Source: Balanoglossus misakiensis | Lineage: Eukaryota > Hemichordata | Direction of reading: 5' to 3' | Assembly (NCBI GenBank): GCA_040954595.2 | Contig: CM082597.2 | Coordinates: 682,001-746,000 of the forward strand | DNA: 64,000 nucleotides | In this document: piece by piece, positions 40,666 to 52,082 of the stretch | Position numbering within the stretch: position 1 is the stretch's first letter | How the letters are laid out: the number at the start of each line of letters is the position of its first letter | Made by a program: the position numbers and the translations under genes | The notes under the pieces: model-generated | The model's input: the letters and a program-made list of their open reading frames with translations, nothing else | Told to the model about the DNA's origin: nothing | Databases searched by the model: none

Positions 40666-43550
40666 ATGCGTTGTTTCATCTTTGCCGTGCTTGTCGCCGC
40701 TGCATCAGCAGCCATTCAGGCGCCTTACGACCATTCGGACCGTGGAGATGCCATGAAAAATAGTTACATAGTTCAATTGAAGGTAAACAAACATTACATG
40801 TCAAATTCTGTTATTGTTATTACGATTTTTTTGCAAATTATACATTATCAAAAAAAACGAGATGAGTTTCAACTTGCAAAGAACACAGCTTCGTTTAAGC
40901 ATTTCAACATTTATACATGTATCTGTATATTGTTACACTTTAGGATGGTGTTGATGCCAACGCGTTCGCCGGGATCTTGAAATCTCAAGTCGATGTCAAT
41001 GTTAAATATGTCTACACAAAGGCTCTGAATGGTTTGGCTATCGAAACAATGGATTTGGCTAGCGTAAGTTCAGCTATATAGTCATAGTATCTTAAACGTC
41101 GGTTGTCCGTCCTCATGGTATAGCACCCCTCCCCCCCTCCGGAGTCTGATTTTCAGAAATAAACCATGAATATTTATTGATTCTGACCTGGCTTTACTTT
41201 TTTTTTCAAAGGTCCGTGGCTTTGATGGGATCAAACTGATCGAAGACAATCTCCGTGCCAGGAAACTTGTGGAATGGGGAATGGATCGTATTGATCAAAG
41301 AAATCTGCCTCTTGACAGTCTCATGATTTTGAACGGTAAGCTTTTTTGGACAAGATAAAGATAAGAAAACGATAGTTCAGTGGCTATCTATTGGGGGAAA
41401 AATGAGATGAAATTGTTGTTTGTGCGTCGACAAGAATTTAATTGTCCTATCACGTTTTCATAACACATTTACCACCGGAGCACCATTGGCATACTGAACC
41501 AGCAAATTGCAAACATCTAATTTACGGCATTTTTCTTATTACAGGAGATGGACTTGGATCTAACGTCTACATTGTTGACAGTGGTATCCGCTACACACAC
41601 GAACAATTCGGCGGCCGTGCCTCATACTTCTGGGACTACGATCCAGCCAACAACGTGAGTTGATTGAAGTTTTTCAAATATCAGTGATCATACCCATCCA
41701 GTTCAAATAAACAGTCTTTACCTTGCCAGTTGCAAAAAAGTTACAAAATGATACAACACAGCACAGACAATTAGCAAAGCACAAAGAACAAAGTCAAATC
41801 GGTCATAGAAACAAAGTCAAATCGGTGATAGAAAGATATACATGTATGGACCTCTAGCAAAACAGACCAGGAAACATACAACCCTAACAGAGAACGTGTG
41901 AAGATAGAAACCAAACAAAAGCAACCACCACCAGTATTGTTTATCTTGCTATTATTCTTGTTATTGTTATTATTTAGGGAAATGATTGTGACGGTCATGG
42001 AACTCATTGTTCTGGAACCGCTGCTGGAAATACCGTTGGCGTTGCACCAAAGGCAATGATACACAGCGTGAGAGTTCTCGACTGCCAAGGATCTGGCTAC
42101 ATTTCCGACATCGTCGCCGGTAAGTTTTTGGGGGGCTTAATTCTATGGTTGGTGAAATTTTTAAAAAATCGCGGCGACAACAATTTTGCTGTCGTAGGCA
42201 CTGACACTACTTCATTTTGATGAGTCTAGCGCCCTCATGAGGGGAGTGGCATTTTATAGGAATTGTCAGTTTTGATATCATGAATTATCGCGCAATAACG
42301 ACATCTGTTTCTTATCTAGCTCTTGATTACATTATCGCTAATGGTAACGACCCAACCAGAAGTGTCTGCTCTCTGTCTATTGGTAGCGGTCCCAACAGCG
42401 CCTTCGACGATGCTGTCAGAAACACCGTTCTTGCCGGCTACTCTGTGTCAGTTGCCGCTGGAAATTCTGGCAAAAGTGCCTGTACTGAATCTCCCAGTAG
42501 AGTCGCGGAAGTAAGTTACCATGTCACGTGACTGTACCGCGTTGTACAATACAGCAGACTCTGACAGCAGACTACCTTATGACATTGACTGTATATTATT
42601 TTTGTAATCAGAGTCTCTGGTTTGGCACATGCGCATAAGAAGATCGTTGCCCTTTAAAAACTAGTTTAAAATGTGATGTGCAGAAAACGCTATCTTGTTT
42701 TGGGGATTAAGAATAAGAGGGTGGTATATGCTTACCTGTTGATTCAGTTGATGGCTCGGACTTCGAAGGACACACCCGAAGGAACGGCAGTTCTTTTCCA
42801 CATAGAGCGCTGTAAAATTTCCCCGAGAAGTTCTCCAAAATCCTGGAACAACCAGTCATCCTTGTCAACCTCTTACTGTCTTTCTGCTTCGCGTTTTAAC
42901 GTGTTTTTGCGGGTCACGGGCGAATACGCTGTCGACATCCGACGGACACGATGCTGTCACCAGGAAAGAGTGACACGACGGAAGTGACGTGGCAATGCAC
43001 CTGTAGGTGCCGTGTATTGAACTAGGTCGCTCTCAGCCAATGGGAATCCATATGCCTACGTTACGTTCTAAGCGTCCATTGGCTGACAGAAAATCAGTGT
43101 ACACCAGGTGTTGCGGACGTGTTACAAGCAGATTATGCACCAAACTCTGCACCTATTACTAATTTCATCCAAATTTTGATTCGTATTACTTAGCTGCAAG
43201 CCGTTGCTACGATAATTAACAAAGTCTCGCCAGATCTCAATGGTTTGAAAATCGTCTATTAACGGTTTACCCTTCCTTTTTACTATTACAGTGCATTACA
43301 GTTGCCGCCTCTGACAACACTGATACCCGTGCAAGCTGGTCCAACTATGGCGACTGTGTTGATATCTTCGGTCCTGGTGTTAATGTCAGAAGTAGCGTGC
43401 ATACATGTGATACTTGCTACGATACTTGGAGCGGTACATCCATGGCAACCCCTCACGTGACAGGTACATGTTTGAGTCATTTGCATGCAATCGTCTGGTC
43501 TTCCTTTTCTGTCTCATTTTCCTCCCACCTTTCCTCCCCCTATCTCTGTC

Positions 43551-43583
<33 letters not shown>

Positions 43584-43956
43584 GTTACTTTCTCTCTCTC
43601 GAGCTCTCTCTCCCTCCCCCTCTCTCGCCATGGCCACCCTCACGTGACATGTTTGAGTCATTTGCATGCAATCATCTGGTCTCGCATTCAAACTTCTGTG
43701 GATTAATAAGACCACGTCCATTAACTACGTTACAGGTCGTTAACCATGAAGAATAAATGATAACAAAATAAATAAATATTTAACACGTGTATCACGATTT
43801 CTTTCCTTTCATCCAGGCGTTATAGCTACCCACCTGGCCGCCCAGACCTGCACCAGCAACGATTCCTGCAAGGCTAAGCTTCTGGCGGAGGCCACTCCCG
43901 GTGTCATCAGTGATCCGGGAACGAACACACCCAACCTCCTTCTGTATGCCGATTAA
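40666..43956 (+). CDS. Secreted subtilisin-like serine protease (S8, proteinase K type), copy 1
   Basis: Eight exons: 40666-40782, 40944-41063, 41212-41335, 41545-41654, 41978-42119, 42320-42510, 43292-43463 and 43817-43956, 371 residues. The layout is signal peptide (MRCFIFAVLVAAASA), an I9-type propeptide (SYIVQLKDGVD ... [12 protein letters not shown]) to about residue 105, then the S8 domain. Catalytic residues: Asp132 (VDSGI), His164 (GHGTHCSGT), oxyanion Asn253 (AAGNS) and Ser318 (SGTSMATPHVTG). Size and spacing match proteinase K-like secreted endopeptidases. The propeptide should fold and inhibit the enzyme until autocleavage. Several Cys pairs suggest disulfides suited to the extracellular space. 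The second copy lies 1.8 kb downstream with the same exon phases. AATAAA follows at 44337-44342. Likely a digestive or body-surface protease, but no substrate can be read from sequence. Confidence 0.95.
43033..43086. repeat. Short perfect inverted repeat with CCAAT cores
   Basis: TCAGCCAATGG (43033-43043) and its exact complement CCATTGGCTGA (43076-43086) are separated by 32 bp in intron 6 of subtilase copy 1. It is either a small hairpin or part of an inserted repeat. Confidence 0.6.
43211..43265 (+). repeat. Dispersed repeat family A (copy 3, short)
   Basis: AATTAACAAAGTCTCGCCAG followed by TTTGAAAATCGTCTATTA aligns with 62771-62825 and with the reverse complement of 22485-22580. It sits directly before subtilase exon 7. 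Confidence 0.5.
43628..43684 (+). repeat. Duplicate of the exon 7/intron 7 junction inside intron 7
   Basis: Repeats 43440-43502, which includes the codons after the catalytic Ser, the donor site and the first intron bases, with few changes. The copy lacks 6 bp (AGGTAC or equivalent) that hold the splice donor. A CT-rich tract (about 43549-43625) separates the copies. Confidence 0.85.
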
Positions 43957-45640
43957 TTGGCCTGTCATGTGTAATATCACAACCTGACACAGGTACAGTC
44001 TATGCAAATATACCCAGAACGGTTAATATATAACTATAATCAAAATTAACATGTCTTCCAATTTTGTGAGAAAACATCTGTTAGGCGTACATACGCTATC
44101 ATAGTCATATTCATTTTTCTCTTCTCTGAATTTTGTTGGTATAATGTAATTCACAATTAAATCGCTTCACGACTTACACAACAAAAACCTGTGCAAGTGA
44201 TGTTTTTTTCAAATACATTTACATTAACATCTCTCTCTCTTTCTCTCTCTCCATATGCCTACCCCAGTTGGTCGTTTGATGAAACAGTTCGGAATGTATG
44301 AAATGTAGTTTTCATTTTGGAATGGATTTTTAACGGAATAAAAATGTTTAACAAAACCACGTATGCGTCGTCAACATATTTTCTAAAGTACATCGTCTTT
44401 ATGCTGATGCAATGGTATGGCAGTGCGTCATTAGTAATCCTGATTAAAAACTTGCAAAGTGATAATCATGTATAATTGGTAAAAAGGTCCCTGAACTCAT
44501 CTGATGTACATTCCACTGCACGCGGCTGACCTGTGCTATCCAATCACATTCAAACTACAATTGAAGTACTGCCAAATAGTTATATGCACACGTCTGTGAT
44601 TGGATGACGCATTGCCAAATATGGCGACTGTCTGTCAATATGCTGTTAATTATCAAACGATATTATTGGCTGTTCGTCTGAAGGCAATGTTTTATGGGTC
44701 GTAAGATATCTCTACGCTCGGCCCTTGTTTGACCGGACAAAAGATATTTGCACACGCCTCGCAAATGACTGATAAGGACAAACCAACATCTGCCTTTTGC
44801 ACACGTCCCAAATTCAGGCTATCCACCCCAGCGGAAGAAGCAGAGGGGTCTGGGTAACGGAGACTATCTACCCTCAGGCCGAATTCCGCGTAGAGTCGCA
44901 AGCTCTGCCTTTCTAAATCCCAAATTATCGCACCTCGGTTTTGTACCGTGTACATGTGCTGCTGTGTAGTATTCCTTATTAAGTTTGCAAGATGATCGAC
45001 CAGACAGTTACATGTACACGTGTATGGTTGATGACGTATGCCAGACATGGCGTCTACTGATAAAGTAAACGCTCGCTGTCGTTCATACGACGTCATATCC
45101 GGAACCCCCCCCCCCTCCCCCCGTAGGACGCTGACCCTTATATGGCTCCGTATAACATTATAGCCTTATAAAATTCCTTGTAATATATCTAGGACATAAG
45201 AACACAGCATATGTCTCATCTTAATTCGAAAATTGTATCCAAAGAAGGGGTACATGAATAAACCACCATACTAAGTCACGTGACAGTTACAAAAAAATAA
45301 AGCGAGTAAATGCGAATTAAGCAATGTGTACTTTGAGCCTTCTTCGATAAAAACTTCTGGTCAACTCCGTGGGATCCGAACCAACTTAAATTGATGGATT
45401 TATGATAATAGAGGCTGTACTCAGTTTTAGATAAGGCACGCGAAACCCTTAAAAGGGGGACATTATCGAGTAAATTTGTCACTTGCTCTGGAACACAGAT
45501 ACAGGTAAGGTTCACATATGGGTCTCTTAACGTTTCTTTGCTGGTTTAGACATGCGTTGTTAACGTTGAAATTACATGGAATTCAACATATATTGTTAAG
45601 TTTTTCTCGGTCTGTCTACATTCATGTGTGACTCTGTCTC
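43957..45640. other. Spacer between the two subtilase genes
   Basis: Contains the 3'UTR and AATAAA (44337-44342) of copy 1 and presumably the promoter of copy 2. A C-run at about 45106-45121 is the only striking composition. No other gene is supported. Confidence 0.6.
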
Positions 45641-45752
45641 TCTCTCTTTTTTTCCTCCCACCTGCTTCCCTTATCTATGCTTGCCTCTATATCTGCCCTC
45701 TCTCTCCTCTCTCTCTCTCTCTCTCTAGGCTCTCTCTCTCCCCCTCTCTCAG
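45641..45752 (+). repeat. CT-rich tract ending in a 3' splice site
   Basis: CTCT-rich sequence ending CTCTCTCAG nine bases before the ATG of subtilase copy 2, paralleling 40545-40660. Confidence 0.75.
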
Positions 45753-45761
45753 ATCAACAAT

Positions 45762-48106
45762 ATGCGCCTTTTCGTCTTTGCAATCTTTCTCAGTGCCGCA
45801 TCGGCGGTCGAAGTTCCCTATTTGCAGTCGGTTGGTGGCGACGCATTGCCAAACAGCTACGTTATCCAGCTCAAGGTAAAATTCCTTCCACATTCAACAT
45901 TTGGCAAGAGCATCATGCTCACTACATACAGTGACCCATTGCATTTTATACACTGACAAAACTATTATAACATAATTGTAACACACATGACCACTTTAAT
46001 TCTGCTTGACCTTCTAGGATGGTGTTGATGTCGATCTGTTCAGCCATATACTCCAGAGCCAGGTGGCCGTCGATATTAAATATGTCTACACAAAAGCTCT
46101 GAATGGTTTGGCCATTGAAACCATGGATTTGCCAAGCGTAAGTTCTACTCTGTACAAATTCGATCCTGTACAAACTTTCAAACAACATTCTTCCCACCAC
46201 ACTTGCCCCACGTAGGCTTCAGTAATTCATCCTCCATGCAGTAGTTCCCTGAGTGTTTTGTTATCATGATTCTTGTACAAGCAAATGTTTGTATATTATG
46301 TGCTTTTAAAAAATAAACCCACCATTTCTTGTACTTGAAGGTTCGCACATTTGATGAGATCAAAGTTGTGGAAGACAACATCCGGGTCAGAAAAGTTGTC
46401 GAATGGGGAATGGACCGAATCGACCAAAGGAATCTGCCACTGGACGGACTTATGCTTCTGCACGGTAAGTTGGGGCCAAAATGGCGGATAATTCTGACTA
46501 CTCCATGATGTGGATCACGTGACCTATCGATACGGATCACGTGACCGATTCTCTGATTCTGCAAGTAAGACTAGTGACGCAATATGCACTTTTAATACAC
46601 TTTTTCTTCAATCTAGTGCCCTCGTGTAGCCATTATGAATTTGAACTCAAAGCGAGGCCGATTGGCATCCATGCAAAATTAATAACAGTTTCTTGATTTT
46701 TGACGCTAGCGGACGGACTTGGTGCAAACATCTACGTTGTTGACAGCGGAATCCGCTACACCCATGAACAGTTTGGCGGTCGTGCCTCCTACTTCTGGGA
46801 TTACAATCCTTCCAACGGAGTGAGTTTGTTTTTACTGCAATTTAGTGAACATTTCATGAATCTATGACATTAAAAAGGCATAAAGGTGTATTATTCTGTA
46901 GAGGATTAGCCTTTTCATCGTCACAGCAAGAAACAAACCAAACCAAACTTTTCTAACCAAGATACGTTTAATACACACACAGGGAAACGACTGCGACGGT
47001 CATGGAACTCATTGTTCTGGAACCGCTGCTGGTAATACAGTCGGTATTGCACCCAAGGCTTTACTGTTCAGTGTGAGAGTTCTCGACTGCCAAGGATCTG
47101 GATACATATCCGACATTGTGGCGGGTGAGAATTTTGTTCATTTGCGAGAATTGAACAGCAGACCACATTTTTGTCTGCATCAAGGATGAGGGAAATAAAT
47201 TGACGATTGGCCGTCGTTGTTTGCATTTCTTGGCTACTGAATAACGTATGGTATCTACATGTGATTGAAGCCGCGGTTTGCCATGTCGACATTGCTTGAT
47301 GAATAATTAGGACCTACTTTTCGCCTTTTCAGGTCTTAACGAAATTATCACCAACGGTGCAGACCCAACAAAGAGTGTTTGTTCCCTGTCTGTTGGCAGC
47401 GGTCCAAACAACGCCTTCGACGACGCAGTCAGGAACACCATTCTTGCCGGATACACGGTGTCCGTCGCCGCTGGAAATTCGAATGGAAACGCCTGCTTTG
47501 AATCTCCCAGTAGAGTCGATGAAGTAAGTAGACGATGCCATGAGTATGACCTTTGCCCCCAAAGTGACGTCACCAACGACTGATAAGTATGATAACACTG
47601 TTATTGCATTCTTTACAGTGTATCACTGTTGCAGCCACTGACAGTACCGACACACGCGCATCATTTTCCAACTTTGGCACCTGCGTCGATCTCTTTGCCC
47701 CTGGTGTTAATGTCAGAAGTAGTACACAGGTCTGCGATACTTGCTACGCTACTTGGAGTGGAACTTCTATGGCCTGCCCCCATGTGACAGGTAATCTTTT
47801 TAGTTTCGTCTTTGTCACGAATTCGTCACCTGGTCAGTACGGACAACATGCGCAGCCAGACCAAAAGTTGCTATAGTAATTTAGATTGCATCCTACTTCA
47901 TTAAAATGGCCTGTTGGATGTGTTACTATTCGCTTTTATGGCTAACTATTTCTACTCATTTACTTGTAGGTATTGCAGCAATTCACCTGGCTGATGGTCA
48001 CTGTACAGACAATACTTCTTGCAAGACCGAAATCCTCGCGGAAGCTACTGCGGGTGTTGTCACAGATCCAAGCAATTCTCCAAACCTTCTCGCATATTGC
48101 GACTAG
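45762..48106 (+). CDS. Secreted subtilisin-like serine protease (S8, proteinase K type), copy 2
   Basis: Eight exons: 45762-45875, 46018-46137, 46341-46464, 46710-46819, 46983-47124, 47333-47523, 47619-47790 and 47970-48106, 369 residues. Exons 2 to 7 have exactly the same lengths as in copy 1; only the first and last differ by 3 bases each. Signal peptide [16 protein letters not shown]9-like propeptide, and the full catalytic set: Asp131 (VVDSGI), His163 (GHGTHCSGT), Asn252 (AAGNS) and Ser317 ([12 protein letters not shown]). The Ala-Thr after SGTSM in copy 1 is Ala-Cys here, as in many bacterial subtilases. Extracellular endopeptidase made as a zymogen. AATAAA at 48245-48250. The two genes are clearly a tandem duplication; whether they differ in specificity cannot be read here. 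Confidence 0.95.
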
Positions 48107-48857
48107 CTTGAGTAGGCCTACACTGTGAATGAGTTTATTAGCATCATTTACCTTAGACGCCGTTTCTCCACCTGTTACATTTCAAGCACATGGTTCCCAT
48201 AAATATGATTCATTCCTTGACTCTTAAAGCATGTTGAATATTAAAATAAATTTAAAATCAACTACAAGCAAGTGTATTTTTCTTTATTTCTCGTCATCTG
48301 ACAAACTTCGAGGCCATTATTGGCTTTGAATTGTAAATACACGTCTCAGTGCTCAAACGCAAGGACACTGTTCCCGGGGCCAGACTGGTTAAGAAAACAA
48401 AAACCGATGTTGTTTGAAAATTTCGGAAGCGTTATAGGTTTAAATCTTTTCTGTTTATCGCACTATGTTTATATCGGTCACCAAGCAACGACGCCGACGG
48501 ACCAATAAACCCCATTCCAAAGCCCATATTGTATTATTGCTGCCCTTTGTAGAGGCCGCTAATTCATCATTACCTCAGGATGTGGAAAGCCCTACTATTG
48601 ACCGGCGATTTGCTATGTGGAATCAACTATTATCAAATAAATGCATTTTTCGAAATGCACACTAAGTCTTGGTATACCACGGGTGAGATTTCATTCATGG
48701 CACGTAATCTATCGACGGACGATTATGGTTTTCATCATCATCCATTTAAAACCTGCAGCAAAAAGTCCAATTTTTGAAAAGGAAAGTAAATCAAAGGACA
48801 TCCATATTAGCCATTTCACCAGAACACTGCTTCGTCACAACCTCGCCAGATTTCGAC
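48107..48857. other. Subtilase copy 2 3'UTR and upstream region of B-box gene 1
   Basis: Contains the AATAAA at 48245-48250. The several short open frames between 48320 and 48857 overlap in different frames and match no family. It probably holds the promoter and 5'UTR of the next gene. Confidence 0.5.
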
Positions 48858-50147
48858 ATGGGTAGCGGGAGTTCGAAACCTGTCTCTGCGCGTTCACCGA
48901 CGCCTCCAATAACCCCTCGGATACCAGTCAGCGTACAAACAAGGTACATAAAAAAGTTTCATTGAGTTTGATGTAAGGTAGCGTCCTTAGATTAATCTCT
49001 TCAAATGTTTCATGTCTTAAAATAGTCTCACCCTTATCTCCCCTGTATTCATTTTTTTCTACGAAGGCCTTTGGACGAATGCGGTTTCTGCAAAACGAAA
49101 GAAGCGACCGGTTTTTGTGTCGACTGCGGAGTGCTCCTCTGCCGGCAATGTACGAATCACCACAACGAGGCAAGCGTACTGAGGAAACACGACAAGATTC
49201 CGCTGGCTACGTACAAAACTAAGAGACAGCTGCTGTCTAAGTATGTTCGTCCGAGTGTGTGTTCGCAACATGCAGGTAATGAAATGACCTACTACTGCAG
49301 TCATTGCCAAGTGGCCATGTGCGTCGTGTGTGCCGAGTACATCCACAAAGCTCCCCCTCATCGACACATAACTTTGATCGACGCACTGGTGCAAAAACAC
49401 AAGGCTTTGGAGGAGAATATAGAGAGAGTTAAACAAAAGAAGCAGACGATGATAAACATGAAATCTGACCTGACAAGCTTCCGGAGAGAGAATGTGACAG
49501 ATGGCGACGATCTCAAAACGACGGTACAGGTTCACACACAGAAAATCATCAGCAAGTTGAAGCAAACGATCGACGATCTGCAAACAGAAAGCGAGAAATT
49601 GGTCAAAGATCTCGAGAAGGGACAGCAATCAAAAATGGACTTTGCCAAAGAGAAAGAAAGAGAGATTAAGATTTGTGTCACAGATTGCGAGAAGCAGCTA
49701 CGACATGCGAATGACCTACTGGAAAACAGCAATGATACCGGATTTCTTCGAGCTGTCGACAAGATATGCGAATCGCTCAAGACAGTGTCTGACCACGAAG
49801 TGCGACATAACCCGGAGTCGAAAACGCGATTTAGTCCGATTGACGACGCTATCGAGGCGGCAAGGAAGGGGAAGATTGGTTGGCTGGTAACTGAGGAGCG
49901 TGGGACGACGAAACAGGAGAGGTTAAAGATCACGAGGAATGATCCTCGACGTGAATGGGGCAACGCCGGCAACTCACGAGAAGACACCGAACGACCCCAT
50001 GCCTCAAGTTCACGGTCTGATTGGAATCGCCTTTTGGAATCTCAAAGGGGGCGACTTCAGTGCAAATCCAGCTGTTCGTCGGATTCACCAAAGAGGGAAG
50101 AATGGTATCTCAAATATGTCCATCCTAACTGGGGAGAGCTTGTGTAA
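48858..50147 (+). CDS. B-box/coiled-coil (TRIM-like, RING-less) protein 1 with N-terminal acylation signal
   Basis: Two exons, 48858-48943 and 49067-50147, 388 residues. Exon 1 gives MGSGSSKPVSARSP, a strong N-myristoylation context (Gly2, Ser6, Lys7). Exon 2 begins with two B-box-type zinc fingers (CGFCKTKEATGFCVDCGVLLC and CSQHAGNEMTYYCSHC ... CVVCAEYIHK). A long coiled coil follows to about residue 240, with the FLRAVDKICESLK motif of B-box C-terminal regions, then a charged, low-complexity tail. No RING finger precedes the B-boxes, so a ubiquitin-ligase role is not indicated. Membrane tethering through the acyl group and oligomerisation through the coiled coil are inferred. Paralogs are at 50710-52082 and 53361-55117 on the opposite strand. 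Confidence 0.9.
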
Positions 50148-50709
50148 CAATTACAACAATGTATTTTGGACTTAATTTTTTTCTCACTGGCAGACGGCTG
50201 GTATGATAATCACATCTTTGGTTGGCGTGTTACTACCTATGAATGAAAATCAACAAACCTTATGTATAGAAACTTTATTGAACATTTTTCTGTCCAACTT
50301 TTTACAATATAAACCCTTTCGTTTACATTTTAATATAAATCAGCCTGAGAAACGCTTAGTAAACCACTCATCTTGATTCTAATCTAATACATGTACAAAG
50401 TTTCGGAAATTAAAGTGTAAAACTTAACAGTGTAAATGTCTCTTTCTTTAAGAGCGATTTTGTAAATCAGACAATTTGATATCAGTGCAGCCTCAAGGCT
50501 CATCTTCTATAGTTTTGTAAAAACAGAACAATGTAATATCTTAGTGCTCAAAATGAAATGTAATGTTAACATGATTTTTATATAAATAAATCTCCAATAA
50601 ATTGTCAGTGTAACCTTTTCCATTCATCTTATATTCTGTAACGGTCTTCAGATGCTCCATTAAAAGTATGTTTTGTATCAGTATATATGGCTGCCCGGCA
50701 GCCATTTTA
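50148..50709. other. Shared 3' region of convergent B-box genes 1 and 2
   Basis: Holds a plus-strand AATAAA at 50585-50590 for gene 1 and a minus-strand AATAAA at 50274-50279 for gene 2. If both are used, the 3'UTRs overlap by about 300 bp. Confidence 0.6.
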
Positions 50710-52082
50710 TTATTTCTTCTCCAATGCAGAAAAATTCGCCCAATAAGAAGCCCAGCCAGAAGACCTCTTTGAACCTTTAGACTGTTTCTTGTTTTGCCGA
50801 TGTTTGGTCTCTGAATCCCAGCTTCGAGTGCTCCGTGGACTTTCCACTTGTTCTGACATTCCAGTGTTGTTGCTATTAGTAACCGTGTTGTTGCTATTAG
50901 TAACCAGACGACCAACCTTTCCTCTCCTCACTGCTTCTGTGGCGCTATCGATTGGCGCGAACTGCAAACCCTGACCCAGGTTCCCACAGACCTCTTGTTC
51001 CGAAGCAGCCTTCAGAGACGCACAGATCTCATCCACAGCTAACAGAAATCCAATGTCGTTGCTGTGTTCAAGCAGATCATTCGCATCCTGCATGGATCTA
51101 TCAAATCGCCAGACGCACGATCTACTTTCTGCTTCTGTTGTCTTGGCAACTTCTCCCAGAGCCTGTCCTCTCATTTCTATCTCCCTGACAAGGTTGTCCC
51201 CGTCTGCTTGTAGATCTTCAATCGCATGTCTCAGCTTGGCCACAAGTTTCTTGGTGTGTGCCTGGACAGCGTGTTTCAGATCTGAACTGTCCGAGGCAGA
51301 AGGGTCTTGAGATGTGAACACGTGTCTCTTCTGTTTCAGAATAGCTATATGCTCATTCAATTCCTTGTGTTTCTGTATAAGTGCATTGATGAGCGTTGTG
51401 TGTTTATGCAATGGCGGCTTGTGGTTGTACTCGGCACACACAACGCACATGGGAACACCACAGCTCTTGCAGTAATACGTCATCTCATTTCCCTCATGGA
51501 ATCTGCAACCAACAGGACTGACGTACCTGGAAAGGATGTGCTGTTTATTTCGGTAAACAGCCAGCGGCATTTTGTCGTGTTTCTTCAGTAGCATAGCTTC
51601 ATTGTGGTGACGTGTGCAGTCATCGCAGATCAGAACGCCGCAGTCCACGCAGAAGCTTATCGCTACTCTGGTCTTACAAAATCCACACTCGTCGTAGTGG
51701 GCGCCAGATTGTAGAGACCTTTGTGGAAAAAAAGACGAACACTTATATTATACATTAATTAATTCATATTAATACTCTAAGACTTCAATTATACCCATCT
51801 GTATTTCAAAGTTCATAGATCAAATATGACTGTTACCTGGTCTCAAAGACAAACACACAACAATGTAGCACAGGTCAACCAACAACAACAACAACACACA
51901 CACACACACACACACAATAACACCACCAATACGACTACTAATGATGACAATTATTCTTCTAATCAACAAACAATTTAAACAAATTTGTATCCGCACCTTG
52001 TATGAGCACTGGGGGATTCCCAGGCCGGGTAGAAGGGACTCGACATCTCAGTATCGAATTCACTGGAGCTTCCACAACCCAT
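50710..52082 (-). CDS. B-box/coiled-coil (TRIM-like, RING-less) protein 2 with dual acylation signal
   Basis: Two exons, 52082-51997 and 51718-50710, 364 residues. Exon 1 is 86 bases, the same length and phase as in gene 1, and encodes MGCGSSSEFDTE: Gly2 for myristoylation and Cys3 for palmitoylation. Exon 2 has two B-boxes (CGFCKTRVAISFCVDCGVLIC; CRFHEGNEMTYYCKSCGVPMC), a coiled coil, FLLAVDEICASLK, then a polar tail with the duplicated NSNNTVT unit and Lys/Ser-rich sequence. Spacing and residues are close to gene 1, so the pair arose by inverted local duplication. No RING or C-terminal SPRY/NHL domain. Probably a membrane-anchored scaffold; biochemical role unknown. Confidence 0.9.
50864..50905. 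repeat. 21 bp perfect tandem duplication in coding sequence
   Basis: GTGTTGTTGCTATTAGTAACC occurs twice head-to-tail. Read on the minus strand it adds seven residues in frame to the tail of B-box protein 2 (NSNNTVT repeated). Confidence 0.97.
51890..51915. repeat. (CA)n run
   Basis: Short CA dinucleotide tract after CAACAACAACA in the single intron of B-box gene 2. Confidence 0.9.

Noticed and set aside
40491-40715. Arg/Glu-rich minus-strand frame
   Set aside because: Translation of the CT/GA microsatellite before the first subtilase exon.
42640-43290. Possible mobile element in subtilase intron 6
   Set aside because: Composition differs somewhat from neighbours, but no terminal repeats, target duplication or transposase sequence could be seen.
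49059-49628. 189-codon minus-strand frame opposite B-box gene 1
   Set aside because: Antisense shadow of the coding exon; the sense frame has zinc-finger motifs.
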